Below are positions 17,560 through 26,491 of a DNA stretch of 64,000 nucleotides, one piece after another (position 1 is the stretch's first letter; each line of letters starts with the position of its first letter). The stretch is from Eubacteriales bacterium. Lineage in GTDB: Bacteria; Bacillota; Clostridia; Christensenellales; Aristaeellaceae. A model generated the notes under the pieces. The model had not been told where the DNA came from. It worked only from the letters and a program-made list of their open reading frames with translations, and made no database searches. Made by a program: the position numbers and the translations under genes. The DNA is taken from positions 87,222-151,221 of the forward strand of contig JAQUWD010000001.1 of NCBI GenBank assembly GCA_028693055.1, in the 5' to 3' direction.

Positions 17560-20001
17560 ATGGTCAATGGAACGCCGACAGGCCGTCTAATGAGTTTTTG
17601 CAGGAAAAATAAAATTTTTATCACATTATTATCTTTACAAGCAATCGTTACCCTTTTGGCGTTTATTGGACTGTTTGCCGAGCCGATAACCTTGACGCTG
17701 GACGCGAAGGACATTTTTCAAAAACAAATCATTGAGGATCTCTCCCAAGCGAAAGAAAACGCAATACAAACAGAGAGTCGTTTTCAGTTATCGGAAAACG
17801 CTGTGGTGATGACTTGGGACACGAATGCCAAAGCTGAACTTGAACAGAAGTTGATCATCCCGCTCAGTCAAGACTTAGTACGGCCCGGCGCATATACATT
17901 GACCATCGAGTACGAAGCACATCAATATTTGGAAAATTCTTTCAATAATGATCAGGACGGTACAGCCTACTGTACTGTGTTATCTCCCAACAGTCCAATG
18001 ACGGTGACAATGGATACAATGAGTTTTTACGACGACCGTACCACCATGCTGAATCGCTTCTGGGTTAGGCCTTTGAGTATCCCAAAGGATTTGCGGATGG
18101 AAGTTGTCCTAAACACGGGTGACTTACAGATTCACAGCCTTTGCATTCAGGAGCAGCCGGTGTATCGTTGGATACAGCTGCTGGAGGCCCTGCTAGGAAC
18201 GGCCGTTTTAGTTGGTGGGTACATGCTTGTTCGGGCAAGAAAACGACATAAATGCACGGGGTTTGACAAGCAGCTGAAAACCGGGTTCGTTCTGTTTGGC
18301 ATCATCCTACTCTCCAGTATGCCACTGTTTACAGATTTTCTGTATGTGGGTCATGATTTGCTTTTTCACTTAGAACGGATCGCTTCCATTGCGGAGGAAT
18401 TGCAGGCGGGGCAGTTTCCTGTACGCATGCAGACGGGTATGCTTGATGGCTTTGGCTATGCTACCTCGCTTTACTATTGCGACCTGTTTTTATATCTCCC
18501 TGCGCTGCTGTATAATTGCATGCTGCCGTTACGAACCTGTTATCAAATCTACGCTTTGCTGGTAAACGCGGCAACAACCCTGATTAGCTACTATTGTTTT
18601 TCCAAAATGACCAAGAACAAAATGTTTGGTTTGCTGGGAACAGCTATTTATGTACTGTCGACCTACCGAATGGCTAATGTGCATCTTCGTGCGGCTGTGG
18701 GGGAATATACGGCGATAGCCTTTATTCCGTTGGTAGCGTTAGGGTTATACCAAATTTATTGTTCTCAAAAGCCTCGCTACAGGGAATGGCTGCCGCTAGC
18801 GCTGGGCATGGCAGGAAGCGTTCAAAGCCATGTGATTACTACTGAAATCACAGCGGCTTTTATCGGGCTTATTTTCATTATCTATTTAAGAAAAAGCATG
18901 CGTTGGGCACGAATCGCGGCATTTTGCAAGGCCGGTCTGCTGGCTGCCGGGCTGAGCTTATGGTATCTGGTTCCCCTGCTTACCTCCATGATGAGCATGG
19001 ACGTACATGTGAACAATGTCATACCTCATATACAAGAGCACGGGGTTTATTTATTCCAGCTGTTAGAAATTTTGTTACCCGGAAGCGGCCTATCCCTGAT
19101 CACAGCGAGTACCAACAACGAAATGCCGCTAGGCGTTGGCTTACCGCTGTTGCTTGGGCTTATGCTTTCGTTGTACTGCCTAATCAAAAGCAAAGAATGG
19201 AAGGTGGAGCAGCGAAAAGAGTTTCGGCTCATGAAAATATGCTTGATTCTAGGCGTGCTGGCTATGCTCCTGTCGCTACGCAGCACACCGTGGGATAGCT
19301 TGAAAGCCCTGCTAGACGAACGGATCGCAAAACTATTCTTAGTTATTCAATTCCCTTGGCGCTATTTAGCGTTTGCAACATTTCTACTGGCAATCTCCAC
19401 GTCAATTGCCATGATGCTGGTTTATGAATTTGTTCGTCCACAGTGGAAAACCATATCGCTACTAATGGTGAGCGCAATCGTGCTAACCGTAGGCGTATTT
19501 ACCCTGCAATTCACCAATCAGGTGAAGGGACGAAGCTTTAACGTGATCAACACATGGGAGGAAATGGATATCGGCGGTGCGGAGTATCTATTAGAAAACG
19601 CAGCCACACCCTATGAGACCACCGTTCGGACAGCCGGGGAAGGGATTCGCGTGATCAGCTATGAAAAGAAAAATAGTGTGGCGCGAGTCGTATGTGAGAA
19701 TACCGGCGACGAAGCGGGAAATGTCATTCTGCCTATTTATGCTTATAACGGCTATGCAGCCTACGACGAAAGCACTGGAAACCGCATCGAGATGAATGAG
19801 TATATCAACCGACGGTTAAGGCTGGTGCTGTATCCCGGATACCAGGGAACCGTCCTCGTTAAGTATGAAGCGCCTACTCTTTGGAGAATCTCCGAAGCGG
19901 TTTCACTGCTGTCCTACCTATGGCTTGCAATCTTTGCATGGGTGAAGCGGCGAAAGCGGAGAGCCGCCCTTTCCTCCGTTGAGAATCGTATGAACCCATA
20001 G
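17560..20001 (+). CDS. Large polytopic membrane protein, GT-C-like
   Basis: About 813 residues. An N-terminal helix (IFITLLSLQAIVTLLAFIGL) is followed by a ~170-residue extracellular part, then about 11 more hydrophobic segments and a C-terminal soluble region ending with a helix and a basic tail. YVGHDLLFHLERIASI after the second helix resembles the acidic first loop of GT-C glycosyltransferases and of related uncharacterised membrane proteins. I start it at ATG (MVNGTPTG) with GAGG upstream; a GTG two codons earlier is possible. A role in polysaccharide or lipid-linked sugar work is a guess from the fold. It converges with the NagZ gene, 10 bp apart. Confidence 0.65.
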   Translation: MVNGTPTGRLMSFCRKNKIFITLLSLQAIVTLLAFIGLFAEPITLTLDAKDIFQKQIIEDLSQAKENAIQTESRFQLSENAVVMTWDTNAKAELEQKLIIPLSQDLVRPGAYTLTIEYEAHQYLENSFNNDQDGTAYCTVLSPNSPMTVTMDTMSFYDDRTTMLNRFWVRPLSIPKDLRMEVVLNTGDLQIHSLCIQEQPVYRWIQLLEALLGTAVLVGGYMLVRARKRHKCTGFDKQLKTGFVLFGIILLSSMPLFTDFLYVGHDLLFHLERIASIAEELQAGQFPVRMQTGMLDGFGYATSLYYCDLFLYLPALLYNCMLPLRTCYQIYALLVNAATTLISYYCFSKMTKNKMFGLLGTAIYVLSTYRMANVHLRAAVGEYTAIAFIPLVALGLYQIYCSQKPRYREWLPLALGMAGSVQSHVITTEITAAFIGLIFIIYLRKSMRWARIAAFCKAGLLAAGLSLWYLVPLLTSMMSMDVHVNNVIPHIQEHGVYLFQLLEILLPGSGLSLITASTNNEMPLGVGLPLLLGLMLSLYCLIKSKEWKVEQRKEFRLMKICLILGVLAMLLSLRSTPWDSLKALLDERIAKLFLVIQFPWRYLAFATFLLAISTSIAMMLVYEFVRPQWKTISLLMVSAIVLTVGVFTLQFTNQVKGRSFNVINTWEEMDIGGAEYLLENAATPYETTVRTAGEGIRVISYEKKNSVARVVCENTGDEAGNVILPIYAYNGYAAYDESTGNRIEMNEYINRRLRLVLYPGYQGTVLVKYEAPTLWRISEAVSLLSYLWLAIFAWVKRRKRRAALSSVENRMNP

Positions 20002-20011
20002 CGGGGAAGCC

Positions 20012-21892
20012 TTACCGGCAAGACCATCCGCAGGGATAAAGCACTTGATCAAGCTGAATTTCCCGCAATTCGTTCAAAGCGTAAACCGTAACGGGCAACG
20101 TCCCTTGCGCCTGACCCGCGCCAAAAATCACGTCGATAGCCGCCGGAAGATTCGGCCCATAGGCATAGCTGGAATCGGTAGAAGCTGTATCGCTCATTCC
20201 CGATGGATTATACGCCGCGACCAACCCTCGCGCCTGGGTAAGCAGCGCCGCGTCCTGCACCAAGTGCATACTCACATCGCAGTAGGGAATACCGCGCTTG
20301 TTAAGCGCGTCCACGATGAAAACGGGCATATCGCTTTGCCAATTGTCAGGGGCCAAACGAGCGACGGAGGATATTTCGCTATCCAACACCACAGCGTCCG
20401 CGCTGTCAATGAGCATCTGCAATTCGCTCTCTACGGCGGTACAGGACTGATAGCTATAGGTTTCCAGCTCAACCGCCGGCAGCTTTCCCTCCTTCATTAA
20501 GCGCTCCACAGCAAAGCGCATAGAGGTTAGCTCGTTGCCATAAGCTGCGATTAGCAGCAGCTTGTCGCCCTCCTTCAGACGAATAGGCAGCATATCGTCA
20601 TTGGCGATCACGGTAACAGCCGCGCACGCAAGCCTGCGCTCCGTCTGGCGATGCTCCTCGCTGGCGATTGTTTGACGCGCCGCCTCAAGAGTGCGCTGGG
20701 AGGGCTTGAGCACACCGTTTTCTTCCTTTACTTTCATAATCCGCCTAACGGAGGCTTCTAGCTGCGCCCGCGTTAAGCGGCCGCTTTCCACCGCCGCCTC
20801 CACCCGACCAACAGCTTCATTAAAAAGCGCGATATCACCGGGGCATACAATTTCCACCGGCATCAGGGCTAAATCCACGCCTGCCTCAAAGGCACGCACC
20901 ATCGCCTCACCCGCCCCAAAATGAAGCGCAATCGCGTCCATATTCATCGCATCGGTCATGATCACGCCTTCAAAGCCCATCTTCTCGCGCAGCAGATGGG
21001 TCAGGATTTGCTTTGACAGCGTCGCTGGAAGGTAAATAGCTTCGCCAGTGGACGCGGATACAGCGGTCGTGTCATCCAACGCCGGATATTGAATATGGGC
21101 GGTCATGATTACCTGTACGCCCGCGTCAATGGCTGCCTGAAAGGGAACAAGCTCCGTGCTTTCAATCTCTTCCAGCGTTTTGGTAACGACCGGCAGCGCA
21201 CTGTGGGAATCCGTCTGAGTATCGCCATGCCCCGGAAAGTGCTTAACAATTGGGATCACGCCCCCATCCGTAAGCCCCTGCATAAAGGCTACGCCCAGCT
21301 CGGCGACCTTAGAAGGAGACTCGCCAAAGGAACGCACGTTGATAACCGGATTCAGGGGGTTATTATTCACATCCAAAGACGGCCCGCAATCCATGGTAAA
21401 GCCAAGGGCGGAAAGCTCTTCGCCAATCACAGCCCCCGCGGCTTTCGCGTCCTCCACCTTGCCGATAGCGCCCAGCGCCATATTGCCCGGCATGGAGGTT
21501 CCCTGTGCAAGGCGCGTGACATAGCCGCCCTCCTGGTCGACCGTCACAAGCATGGCGGGCGCGCCCGCATCTGTGACCGCGGACTGAAAAGCTTGGATGA
21601 GCCGATAGGTTCCCTCCGTACTTCTGGTGTTGTTGGCAAACAGAATCACCCCTCCCGGCTGGTACTCGGCAAAGAAGGCGCGGACGCTCTCATTCATTTC
21701 CGTCAAATCGGGAAGGTTTTTGCGTTCCTCTTTATCTGTGACATCCGTTTCCGACCACCGACGAACGCTGACCATGGTTTTTTGCAAAATCAACTGCCGC
21801 ACAGTCATCGTGGAAGGATCATTTTCCGCTTTTCCCACCGCTGGGAGTAATAACAGCGCCATTACCAGAAGAAGGCTTATGTGCTTTGTCAT
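20012..21892 (-). CDS. Secreted beta-N-acetylglucosaminidase, GH3 (NagZ type)
   Basis: About 626 residues from the ATG reading MTKHISLLLVM, with GGAG upstream. It has a Sec signal peptide (cleavage near AVGKAEN) but no lipobox. GH3 markers are VDQEGGYVTRL, KHFPGHGDTQTDSH (the NagZ His/Asp loop) and GVIMTDAMNMDAIALHFG (nucleophile region). The length matches the two-domain Bacillus NagZ (YbbD). It would remove GlcNAc from muropeptides outside the cell, in wall recycling. No MurNAc-recycling partner lies next to it. Confidence 0.9.
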   Translation of the reverse strand: MTKHISLLLVMALLLLPAVGKAENDPSTMTVRQLILQKTMVSVRRWSETDVTDKEERKNLPDLTEMNESVRAFFAEYQPGGVILFANNTRSTEGTYRLIQAFQSAVTDAGAPAMLVTVDQEGGYVTRLAQGTSMPGNMALGAIGKVEDAKAAGAVIGEELSALGFTMDCGPSLDVNNNPLNPVINVRSFGESPSKVAELGVAFMQGLTDGGVIPIVKHFPGHGDTQTDSHSALPVVTKTLEEIESTELVPFQAAIDAGVQVIMTAHIQYPALDDTTAVSASTGEAIYLPATLSKQILTHLLREKMGFEGVIMTDAMNMDAIALHFGAGEAMVRAFEAGVDLALMPVEIVCPGDIALFNEAVGRVEAAVESGRLTRAQLEASVRRIMKVKEENGVLKPSQRTLEAARQTIASEEHRQTERRLACAAVTVIANDDMLPIRLKEGDKLLLIAAYGNELTSMRFAVERLMKEGKLPAVELETYSYQSCTAVESELQMLIDSADAVVLDSEISSVARLAPDNWQSDMPVFIVDALNKRGIPYCDVSMHLVQDAALLTQARGLVAAYNPSGMSDTASTDSSYAYGPNLPAAIDVIFGAGQAQGTLPVTVYALNELREIQLDQVLYPCGWSCR

Positions 21893-22093
21893 AGGGATCG
21901 CTCCGTTCGTAATCATACTTTTCCTGTCGAATCGACTGTATAGGTCGGTGCAAAAAGGGCTATGGGGATTGTTGAGAGATGAATACGGCTATTCGCATGC
22001 TGTCATTTTACCACAGATGCGGGCGCTCGTCCACAACGGCGTTAAAGGGGAGCGAGCCGTTTGGCTGCGTTGCGACGAGAAAAAGGTTTTCAG

Positions 22094-22122
22094 TTTCCAT
22101 CCTTCGGCAATTGTGATATACT
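22094..22122 (+). promoter_or_regulatory. Candidate promoter of the CHAP-domain gene
   Basis: TTTCCA, 17 bases, TATACT. The predicted start of transcription near 22130 makes the ATG at 22171 more likely than the upstream GTG at 22129. Confidence 0.5.
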
Positions 22123-22170
22123 GGGGATGTGGATTGGACCTTTTACGAAAGGAGCCTTGGCTCGCCGCTT

Positions 22171-23196
22171 ATGAAACAACTGTTGAAACGAACCTCTTTA
22201 GGGATGCTGACAGCCTGTTTGATGCTATGCTTTGCCCTTCCCGCCTCGGCGGCTGAGGATTTGACCCCTCTTTTTGAAGCCGCGCGGCAAGCGCTGCTTA
22301 CCCCCGCTCAAGAAGGCTGCGCTACGGATACCTACGCTTTGCACACGGGGGACAGCGCCTACGTACCTTATACCTCCCCCGGCGTCATCCCGTACGATCA
22401 GCAGGAAACCGCGGAGATCGCTTCTCCCGTGGGCAGCTTTTCCTCCGCTGATGAAAGCATCGTCACGGTAAGCGAGCTAGGTGTGATGACAGTCGTAGTT
22501 CCCGGACAAGTAGACGTGACCTACCACGGGCCGGAGGGCGACCGGGTACTGAGCGTTACCGTAGCGGACGACAACCTGCCGGAAGCCATTAAAAACTACA
22601 TTTATATACTGCGCAGGGAGTTTTACGAGGTACAGCGCGCCAAGCTGCCCAAATACAACCAGTACGCCAAATGGTATTACGGACGAAAAAACGAAGTGGG
22701 CTGGTGCTCGGTTTTCACCATCTACTGCGCCAACGCCGCCGGTACCAACCCCATCAAGAAAACAGAGGTGGACGTCGCCAACCCGCCCATGGTGCAATTC
22801 CTTCGGGAGGGTCAGGTAGGAAACCAGTATGACGGCTTTTGGGAGATGGGACGCTTCGTAGGCGTTCCAAAGCCCGGTTATTTGGTGATTTACGCCGAAA
22901 TGAACAACGAATACCGCACCACCCACATCGGCTCCGTGATTGATGTAAAAGAGCTGGGCGAGGGCAAATATGCCGTTACCACCGTGGAGGGCAATATGTC
23001 CAACTCGGTAAAGAGCTACTCCTATGTGTACGACAGTAACGCGGACAACCATCTGGTAACCGGGGAGGATAAGAAGGTTCGCCTGCAAAACAACATGAGC
23101 ACGCTGCCCGAAAGCGAGCAGACCGACCCGCTGGTACAGTACACGCTACACACCAATCACTGGTCTGTATTCGGTTTTTGCCAAACATGGGAATAA
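22171..23196 (+). CDS. Secreted CHAP-domain amidase/peptidase
   Basis: About 341 residues: signal peptide ([20 protein letters not shown], then LPASAAED), a short Ig-like/BIG2-type stretch ([20 protein letters not shown]), and a CHAP-type domain with the nucleophilic Cys in [18 protein letters not shown] and the His in [13 protein letters not shown] enzymes cut peptidoglycan stem peptides or cross-bridges. A GTG 14 codons upstream also opens the frame. It stands alone between the NagZ and rubrerythrin genes. Confidence 0.78.
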   Translation: MKQLLKRTSLGMLTACLMLCFALPASAAEDLTPLFEAARQALLTPAQEGCATDTYALHTGDSAYVPYTSPGVIPYDQQETAEIASPVGSFSSADESIVTVSELGVMTVVVPGQVDVTYHGPEGDRVLSVTVADDNLPEAIKNYIYILRREFYEVQRAKLPKYNQYAKWYYGRKNEVGWCSVFTIYCANAAGTNPIKKTEVDVANPPMVQFLREGQVGNQYDGFWEMGRFVGVPKPGYLVIYAEMNNEYRTTHIGSVIDVKELGEGKYAVTTVEGNMSNSVKSYSYVYDSNADNHLVTGEDKKVRLQNNMSTLPESEQTDPLVQYTLHTNHWSVFGFCQTWE

Positions 23197-23275
23197 ACGG
23201 TTTATTCCTACGAATTACAGGGTATACTATGCAGGAAAGCATATACCAATAGAGATTTTTGAGGAGGTACATGTT

Positions 23276-23818
23276 ATGAAACCCTTAAAAGGAACAAAAA
23301 CCGAAGCCAATTTGATGACCGCCTTTGCCGGTGAGAGCCAAGCTCGCAACAAATACACCTACTATGCGTCCAAAGCCCGCAAGGAAGGCTATGTGCAAAT
23401 TGCCACTCTGTTTGAAGAGACCGCCAACAACGAAAAGGAGCATGCCAAGCTGTGGTTCAAGCTGCTCCATGACGGCGATATTCCCACCACCGAGGTAAAC
23501 CTGCTGGACGCAGCCGACGGCGAGAATTACGAGTGGACCGACATGTACGCAAAAATGGCTGAGGAAGCCAAGGAAGAGGGCTTCGAGGCCATCGCGTGGA
23601 CCTTTGCGGCTGTTGCCAAAATTGAAAAGGGTCACGAGGAGCGTTATCGCAAGCTGCTGAGCAACATCAAGGAAGGCATCGTTTTCAGCCGCGACGGAGA
23701 TATGATTTGGGAATGCTCCAACTGCGGTCACATCGTGATCGGCCCCAAGGCTCCCGAGCTTTGCCCGGTATGCAAGCATCCCAAGGCTTATTTCCAGATT
23801 AAGGCTCAGAATTACTAA
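23276..23818 (+). CDS. rbr: Rubrerythrin
   Basis: A 180-residue protein: a ferritin-like four-helix domain (residues 1-140) with the di-iron Glu/His residues in [28 protein letters not shown] and [11 protein letters not shown], then a rubredoxin domain with CSNCGH and CPVCKH. It reduces hydrogen peroxide with electrons from rubredoxin or NADH oxidoreductases in anaerobes. The ATG follows GAGGAGG. It is probably monocistronic, followed by several hairpins. Confidence 0.96.
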   Translation: MKPLKGTKTEANLMTAFAGESQARNKYTYYASKARKEGYVQIATLFEETANNEKEHAKLWFKLLHDGDIPTTEVNLLDAADGENYEWTDMYAKMAEEAKEEGFEAIAWTFAAVAKIEKGHEERYRKLLSNIKEGIVFSRDGDMIWECSNCGHIVIGPKAPELCPVCKHPKAYFQIKAQNY

Positions 23819-23872
23819 GCCGCAAAGCATGCAATGCAGCCCTCAAACTGTTGCCCCCTTTAGAGGGTGTCG

Positions 23873-23892
23873 GGGGAGCCCGTAGGCTCCCC
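23873..23892. terminator. Hairpin after rubrerythrin
   Basis: GGGGAGCC, loop CGTA, GGCTCCCC, 55 bp after the rubrerythrin stop. It has no T-run. A second hairpin, GTTTGCGGC-AAA-GCCGCAAAC, lies at 23935-23955. Confidence 0.4.
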
Positions 23893-23946
23893 TGAATGCA
23901 TTCGTATCGACAGGCTTTGCCGGGCGGGCGGGCAGTTTGCGGCAAA

Positions 23947-24003
23947 GCCGCAAACATTACCCGTAACTGGCGAAAAAGCGCGTGGCGCTTTTTTGACACA
24001 CTG
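23947..24003. repeat. 57-bp intergenic repeat, copy 2
   Basis: It matches 12678-12734 at 54 of 57 positions in direct orientation, including the internal terminator hairpin. Confidence 0.85.
23973..23994 (+). terminator. Rho-independent terminator in repeat copy 2
   Basis: AAAAAGCGC, loop GTG, GCGCTTTTTT. It ends transcription from rubrerythrin and, being symmetrical, could act both ways. Confidence 0.75.
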
Positions 24004-24004
24004 T

Positions 24005-24042
24005 GGGCTGCATCACCGTAGGCGTGTGGTGCAGCCCTCTTT
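24005..24042 (+). terminator. Second hairpin before the MBL-fold gene
   Basis: GGGCTGCATCAC and GTGGTGCAGCCC pair with one G-U position around a short loop, followed by TCTTT. It lies 34 bp before the next start codon. Confidence 0.55.
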
Positions 24043-24075
24043 ACACCCGAACCACGAGAGAGGACGCTTCCGTCT

Positions 24076-25041
24076 ATGCACTATTCGATATTTTTCCGTC
24101 GGCTGGCAGCAGCGCTGCTATGCCTGACGCTCCTTTTTTCCACAGCGGCAGCTCAAACCGCTGTACCCCCGGCAGCCGACCCATCCGATGTAATCCAGCT
24201 GGTCCCCACCCAGGATTTTCCTTCGCTGCTGGGGCAGGAGCATACGCTGGCGGTCTACTGCGTCCCCGTGGGAGCGCAGGATTGCTACCTCATTGTGTGC
24301 GACGGTCAAGCCATGGTGTTGGACTGCGCGGCAATCGGGCGCGAGCCTTCGCCGGACTTTCTATTTCAGCTATTGGAGGGGCTGGGCATTACAAGGCTTG
24401 CCTACGCCGTCAATACCCATCCTCACGCCGACCATATCAACGGCTTTCCCCAACTGCTTGAGAAAATCCCCGCCGATGAATTTCTAACGGTTTTTCCTCC
24501 TACCTATGACAAAAAGCAAAAGCGTCTCCTCAAAGCATTGGACCAGCTTAACGTACCTGTGCGCCTCTATGTGGAGGGGCAGCCGCTGAACCTCGGAAGC
24601 GCCCAAATTGATACATACCGCTATCATAAAAGCAAGAATACCAATGATCTATCCTTGGTGATGCATATCCGCTACGGCGAGCGTACCATTCTGCTAACGG
24701 CGGATATCGGACTGACCTCCCAGCGAAAGCAAGCAGAGAAATACGGCGACGCTTGGAAATCCGATATCTTAAAAATACCCCATCACGGCGTGGGCGGTCT
24801 CTCCACAGATATGCTAGATATCGTTGACCCTAAGCTGTGCTTCATGAGCAATGGTAAATCCACCAGCAATAAGCTGTCCCGCTCCTTGCTGGAAAAGCGT
24901 GGACTTCCCTATTATCTCACCGCCCGGCAATGCTTGGTCATGGTCACCGACGGCACGGTTTGGCAGGTGCAGCAATGGGAAAAGGACGCCATACAGCTGC
25001 CCACGCTTCATTGGAACCCTCATATAAGCAACCCAATCTAA
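24076..25041 (+). CDS. Secreted metallo-beta-lactamase-fold hydrolase, ComEC C-terminal type
   Basis: A 321-residue protein with a signal peptide (FFRRLAAALLCLTLLFSTAA). The metal site THPHADHI is followed by SLVMHIRYGERTILLTADIG and LKIPHHGV, the order seen in the C-terminal hydrolase of ComEC and in stand-alone 'competence-like' MBL proteins. These may degrade DNA or nucleotides outside the cell; the substrate here is not shown. There is no ComEC channel next to it. It precedes the glycosyltransferase by 69 bp on the same strand. Confidence 0.8.
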   Translation: MHYSIFFRRLAAALLCLTLLFSTAAAQTAVPPAADPSDVIQLVPTQDFPSLLGQEHTLAVYCVPVGAQDCYLIVCDGQAMVLDCAAIGREPSPDFLFQLLEGLGITRLAYAVNTHPHADHINGFPQLLEKIPADEFLTVFPPTYDKKQKRLLKALDQLNVPVRLYVEGQPLNLGSAQIDTYRYHKSKNTNDLSLVMHIRYGERTILLTADIGLTSQRKQAEKYGDAWKSDILKIPHHGVGGLSTDMLDIVDPKLCFMSNGKSTSNKLSRSLLEKRGLPYYLTARQCLVMVTDGTVWQVQQWEKDAIQLPTLHWNPHISNPI

Positions 25042-25110
25042 AGCAAAGTAAGCATTATTTGTCTCTCTGTGTTATACTGAAGGTATCCTGACACAGGGAG
25101 GCTTTTTTCA

Positions 25111-26454
25111 TTGAGAATCGCCCATATCAACGTCATTGGCGGCCTAAGCACCGGGCGTATCGCTACGGAGCTGTGCCGCGCCGCCATGAAGGAAGGCCAC
25201 CGAACGCTCTTTTGCTTTGCCCGGGACTATTGCCCCGAAGACGTGCCTAGCCTGCGCATCGGCGATAAAGCGGATACACTGCTGCACGGCGGTCTGGCCC
25301 GGTTAAGTGACCGAAGCGGCTTTTTCAGCAAAAGAGCCACCCGAAAGCTGGTGCGGCAGTTAAAGGAATACAAGCCCGACCTCATCCATTTGCATAATCT
25401 GCACGGCTACTATCTGCACCTGCCCACGCTTTTCGATTATCTGCGCAAGGAGGACATACCCACGGTGTGGACGCTGCACGACTGCTGGGCGTTCACGGGG
25501 CATTGCGCCTATTATACCATGGCGCAGAACGCGCCGCCCATCGACGGCGAGCGTCGCCGAGGGAAAACCACCGGCTGTCAGCGCTGGCAAAGCGGATGCG
25601 GCAAATGCCCGTTAAAGCATCTCTATCCCAAAAGCTTATTTTTGGATCAAAGCGCCCGCAATTGGCGAGAAAAGCGGGAGCTATTCACCGGCTTGCCTCA
25701 TCTGGTGCTCACCACGCCCTCCGAATGGCTGAAGGGGCAGGTGAAGCAATCCTTCCTTGGAAAATATCCCATATACGCATTGCCCAATGGAATCGATCTA
25801 ACCGCCTTTGTCCCCTGCGTGGATCAGCGCTATATGGAAAACGTGGTCCGCCACTTTCGGCTGGATCGGTATGGCGACCGTCCTATCGTATTGAGCGTTG
25901 CAGGCGTGTGGGAGCCTCGTAAGGGGTTGGAGGATCTCATCGAGCTAGCGGAGCTGCTGGGCGAGGACTACTGCGTAGCCGCCGTTGGCTTGGACGAATA
26001 CCAGATTACCTCTTTGCCCCCCAATACGGTGGTGGGCTTGCCTCGCGCGGGGAACCTGAACGATTTATGCGCCCTGTATACCGCCGCACAGGTTTATGTA
26101 TCCACCAGTCATGAGGAAACCATGGGGATGACGCTGGTGGAGGCCTTGGCCTGCGGCACTCAGGTGCTGTGCTATAACGCTACCGCCATGCCGGAGGTGG
26201 TTACGCCACAGGTAGGGGAAACTGTGCCCTTAGGGGATGTGCGAGCCATGGGGGAAGCGGTCTGCCGCTTATGCGCCCAGCCCAAATCCCCTGAGGATTG
26301 CCGCGCGCGGGCTATGGGCTATGACGCGCCCACGCGCTTCGCAGAATACATCAAGCTCTATAACGCCATGTACCTCAACAGCCCGGGCTATATCCGCGCG
26401 GTGGAGGAGGCCTGCGGCGTTCAGGCAGGGAAACCAAAAAAGAAAGTCGAATAA
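25111..26454 (+). CDS. Glycosyltransferase family 4 (GT-B)
   Basis: A 447-residue cytoplasmic enzyme starting at TTG (LRIAHINVIGGLSTGRIA), with GGGAGG nine bases upstream. The N-terminal domain has PDLIHLHNLHGYYLHLPTLF and a Cys-rich segment (GCQRWQSGCGKCPLKH) found in one subgroup of bacterial GT4 enzymes. The C-terminal domain has VLSVAGVWEPRKGLEDLIEL and STSHEETMGMTLVEALACGT with the catalytic-site Glu. It transfers a sugar from a nucleotide sugar to an unknown acceptor. It is 37 bp upstream of the lipoprotein of the tubulin/actin module. Confidence 0.9.
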   Translation: MRIAHINVIGGLSTGRIATELCRAAMKEGHRTLFCFARDYCPEDVPSLRIGDKADTLLHGGLARLSDRSGFFSKRATRKLVRQLKEYKPDLIHLHNLHGYYLHLPTLFDYLRKEDIPTVWTLHDCWAFTGHCAYYTMAQNAPPIDGERRRGKTTGCQRWQSGCGKCPLKHLYPKSLFLDQSARNWREKRELFTGLPHLVLTTPSEWLKGQVKQSFLGKYPIYALPNGIDLTAFVPCVDQRYMENVVRHFRLDRYGDRPIVLSVAGVWEPRKGLEDLIELAELLGEDYCVAAVGLDEYQITSLPPNTVVGLPRAGNLNDLCALYTAAQVYVSTSHEETMGMTLVEALACGTQVLCYNATAMPEVVTPQVGETVPLGDVRAMGEAVCRLCAQPKSPEDCRARAMGYDAPTRFAEYIKLYNAMYLNSPGYIRAVEEACGVQAGKPKKKVE

Positions 26455-26491
26455 TGTACCTATTTCATACGAAAAAAAGGGGGGGACAAAA

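Noticed and set aside
21627..22256. 209-codon plus-strand frame overlapping the NagZ start and the CHAP gene
   Set aside because: Most of it is antisense to the NagZ gene, whose signal peptide and GH3 motifs are clear. It also runs through a likely promoter.
24076..25041. Beta-lactamase resistance gene
   Set aside because: The metal motif and later PHHG block fit ComEC-type hydrolases, not class B beta-lactamases.
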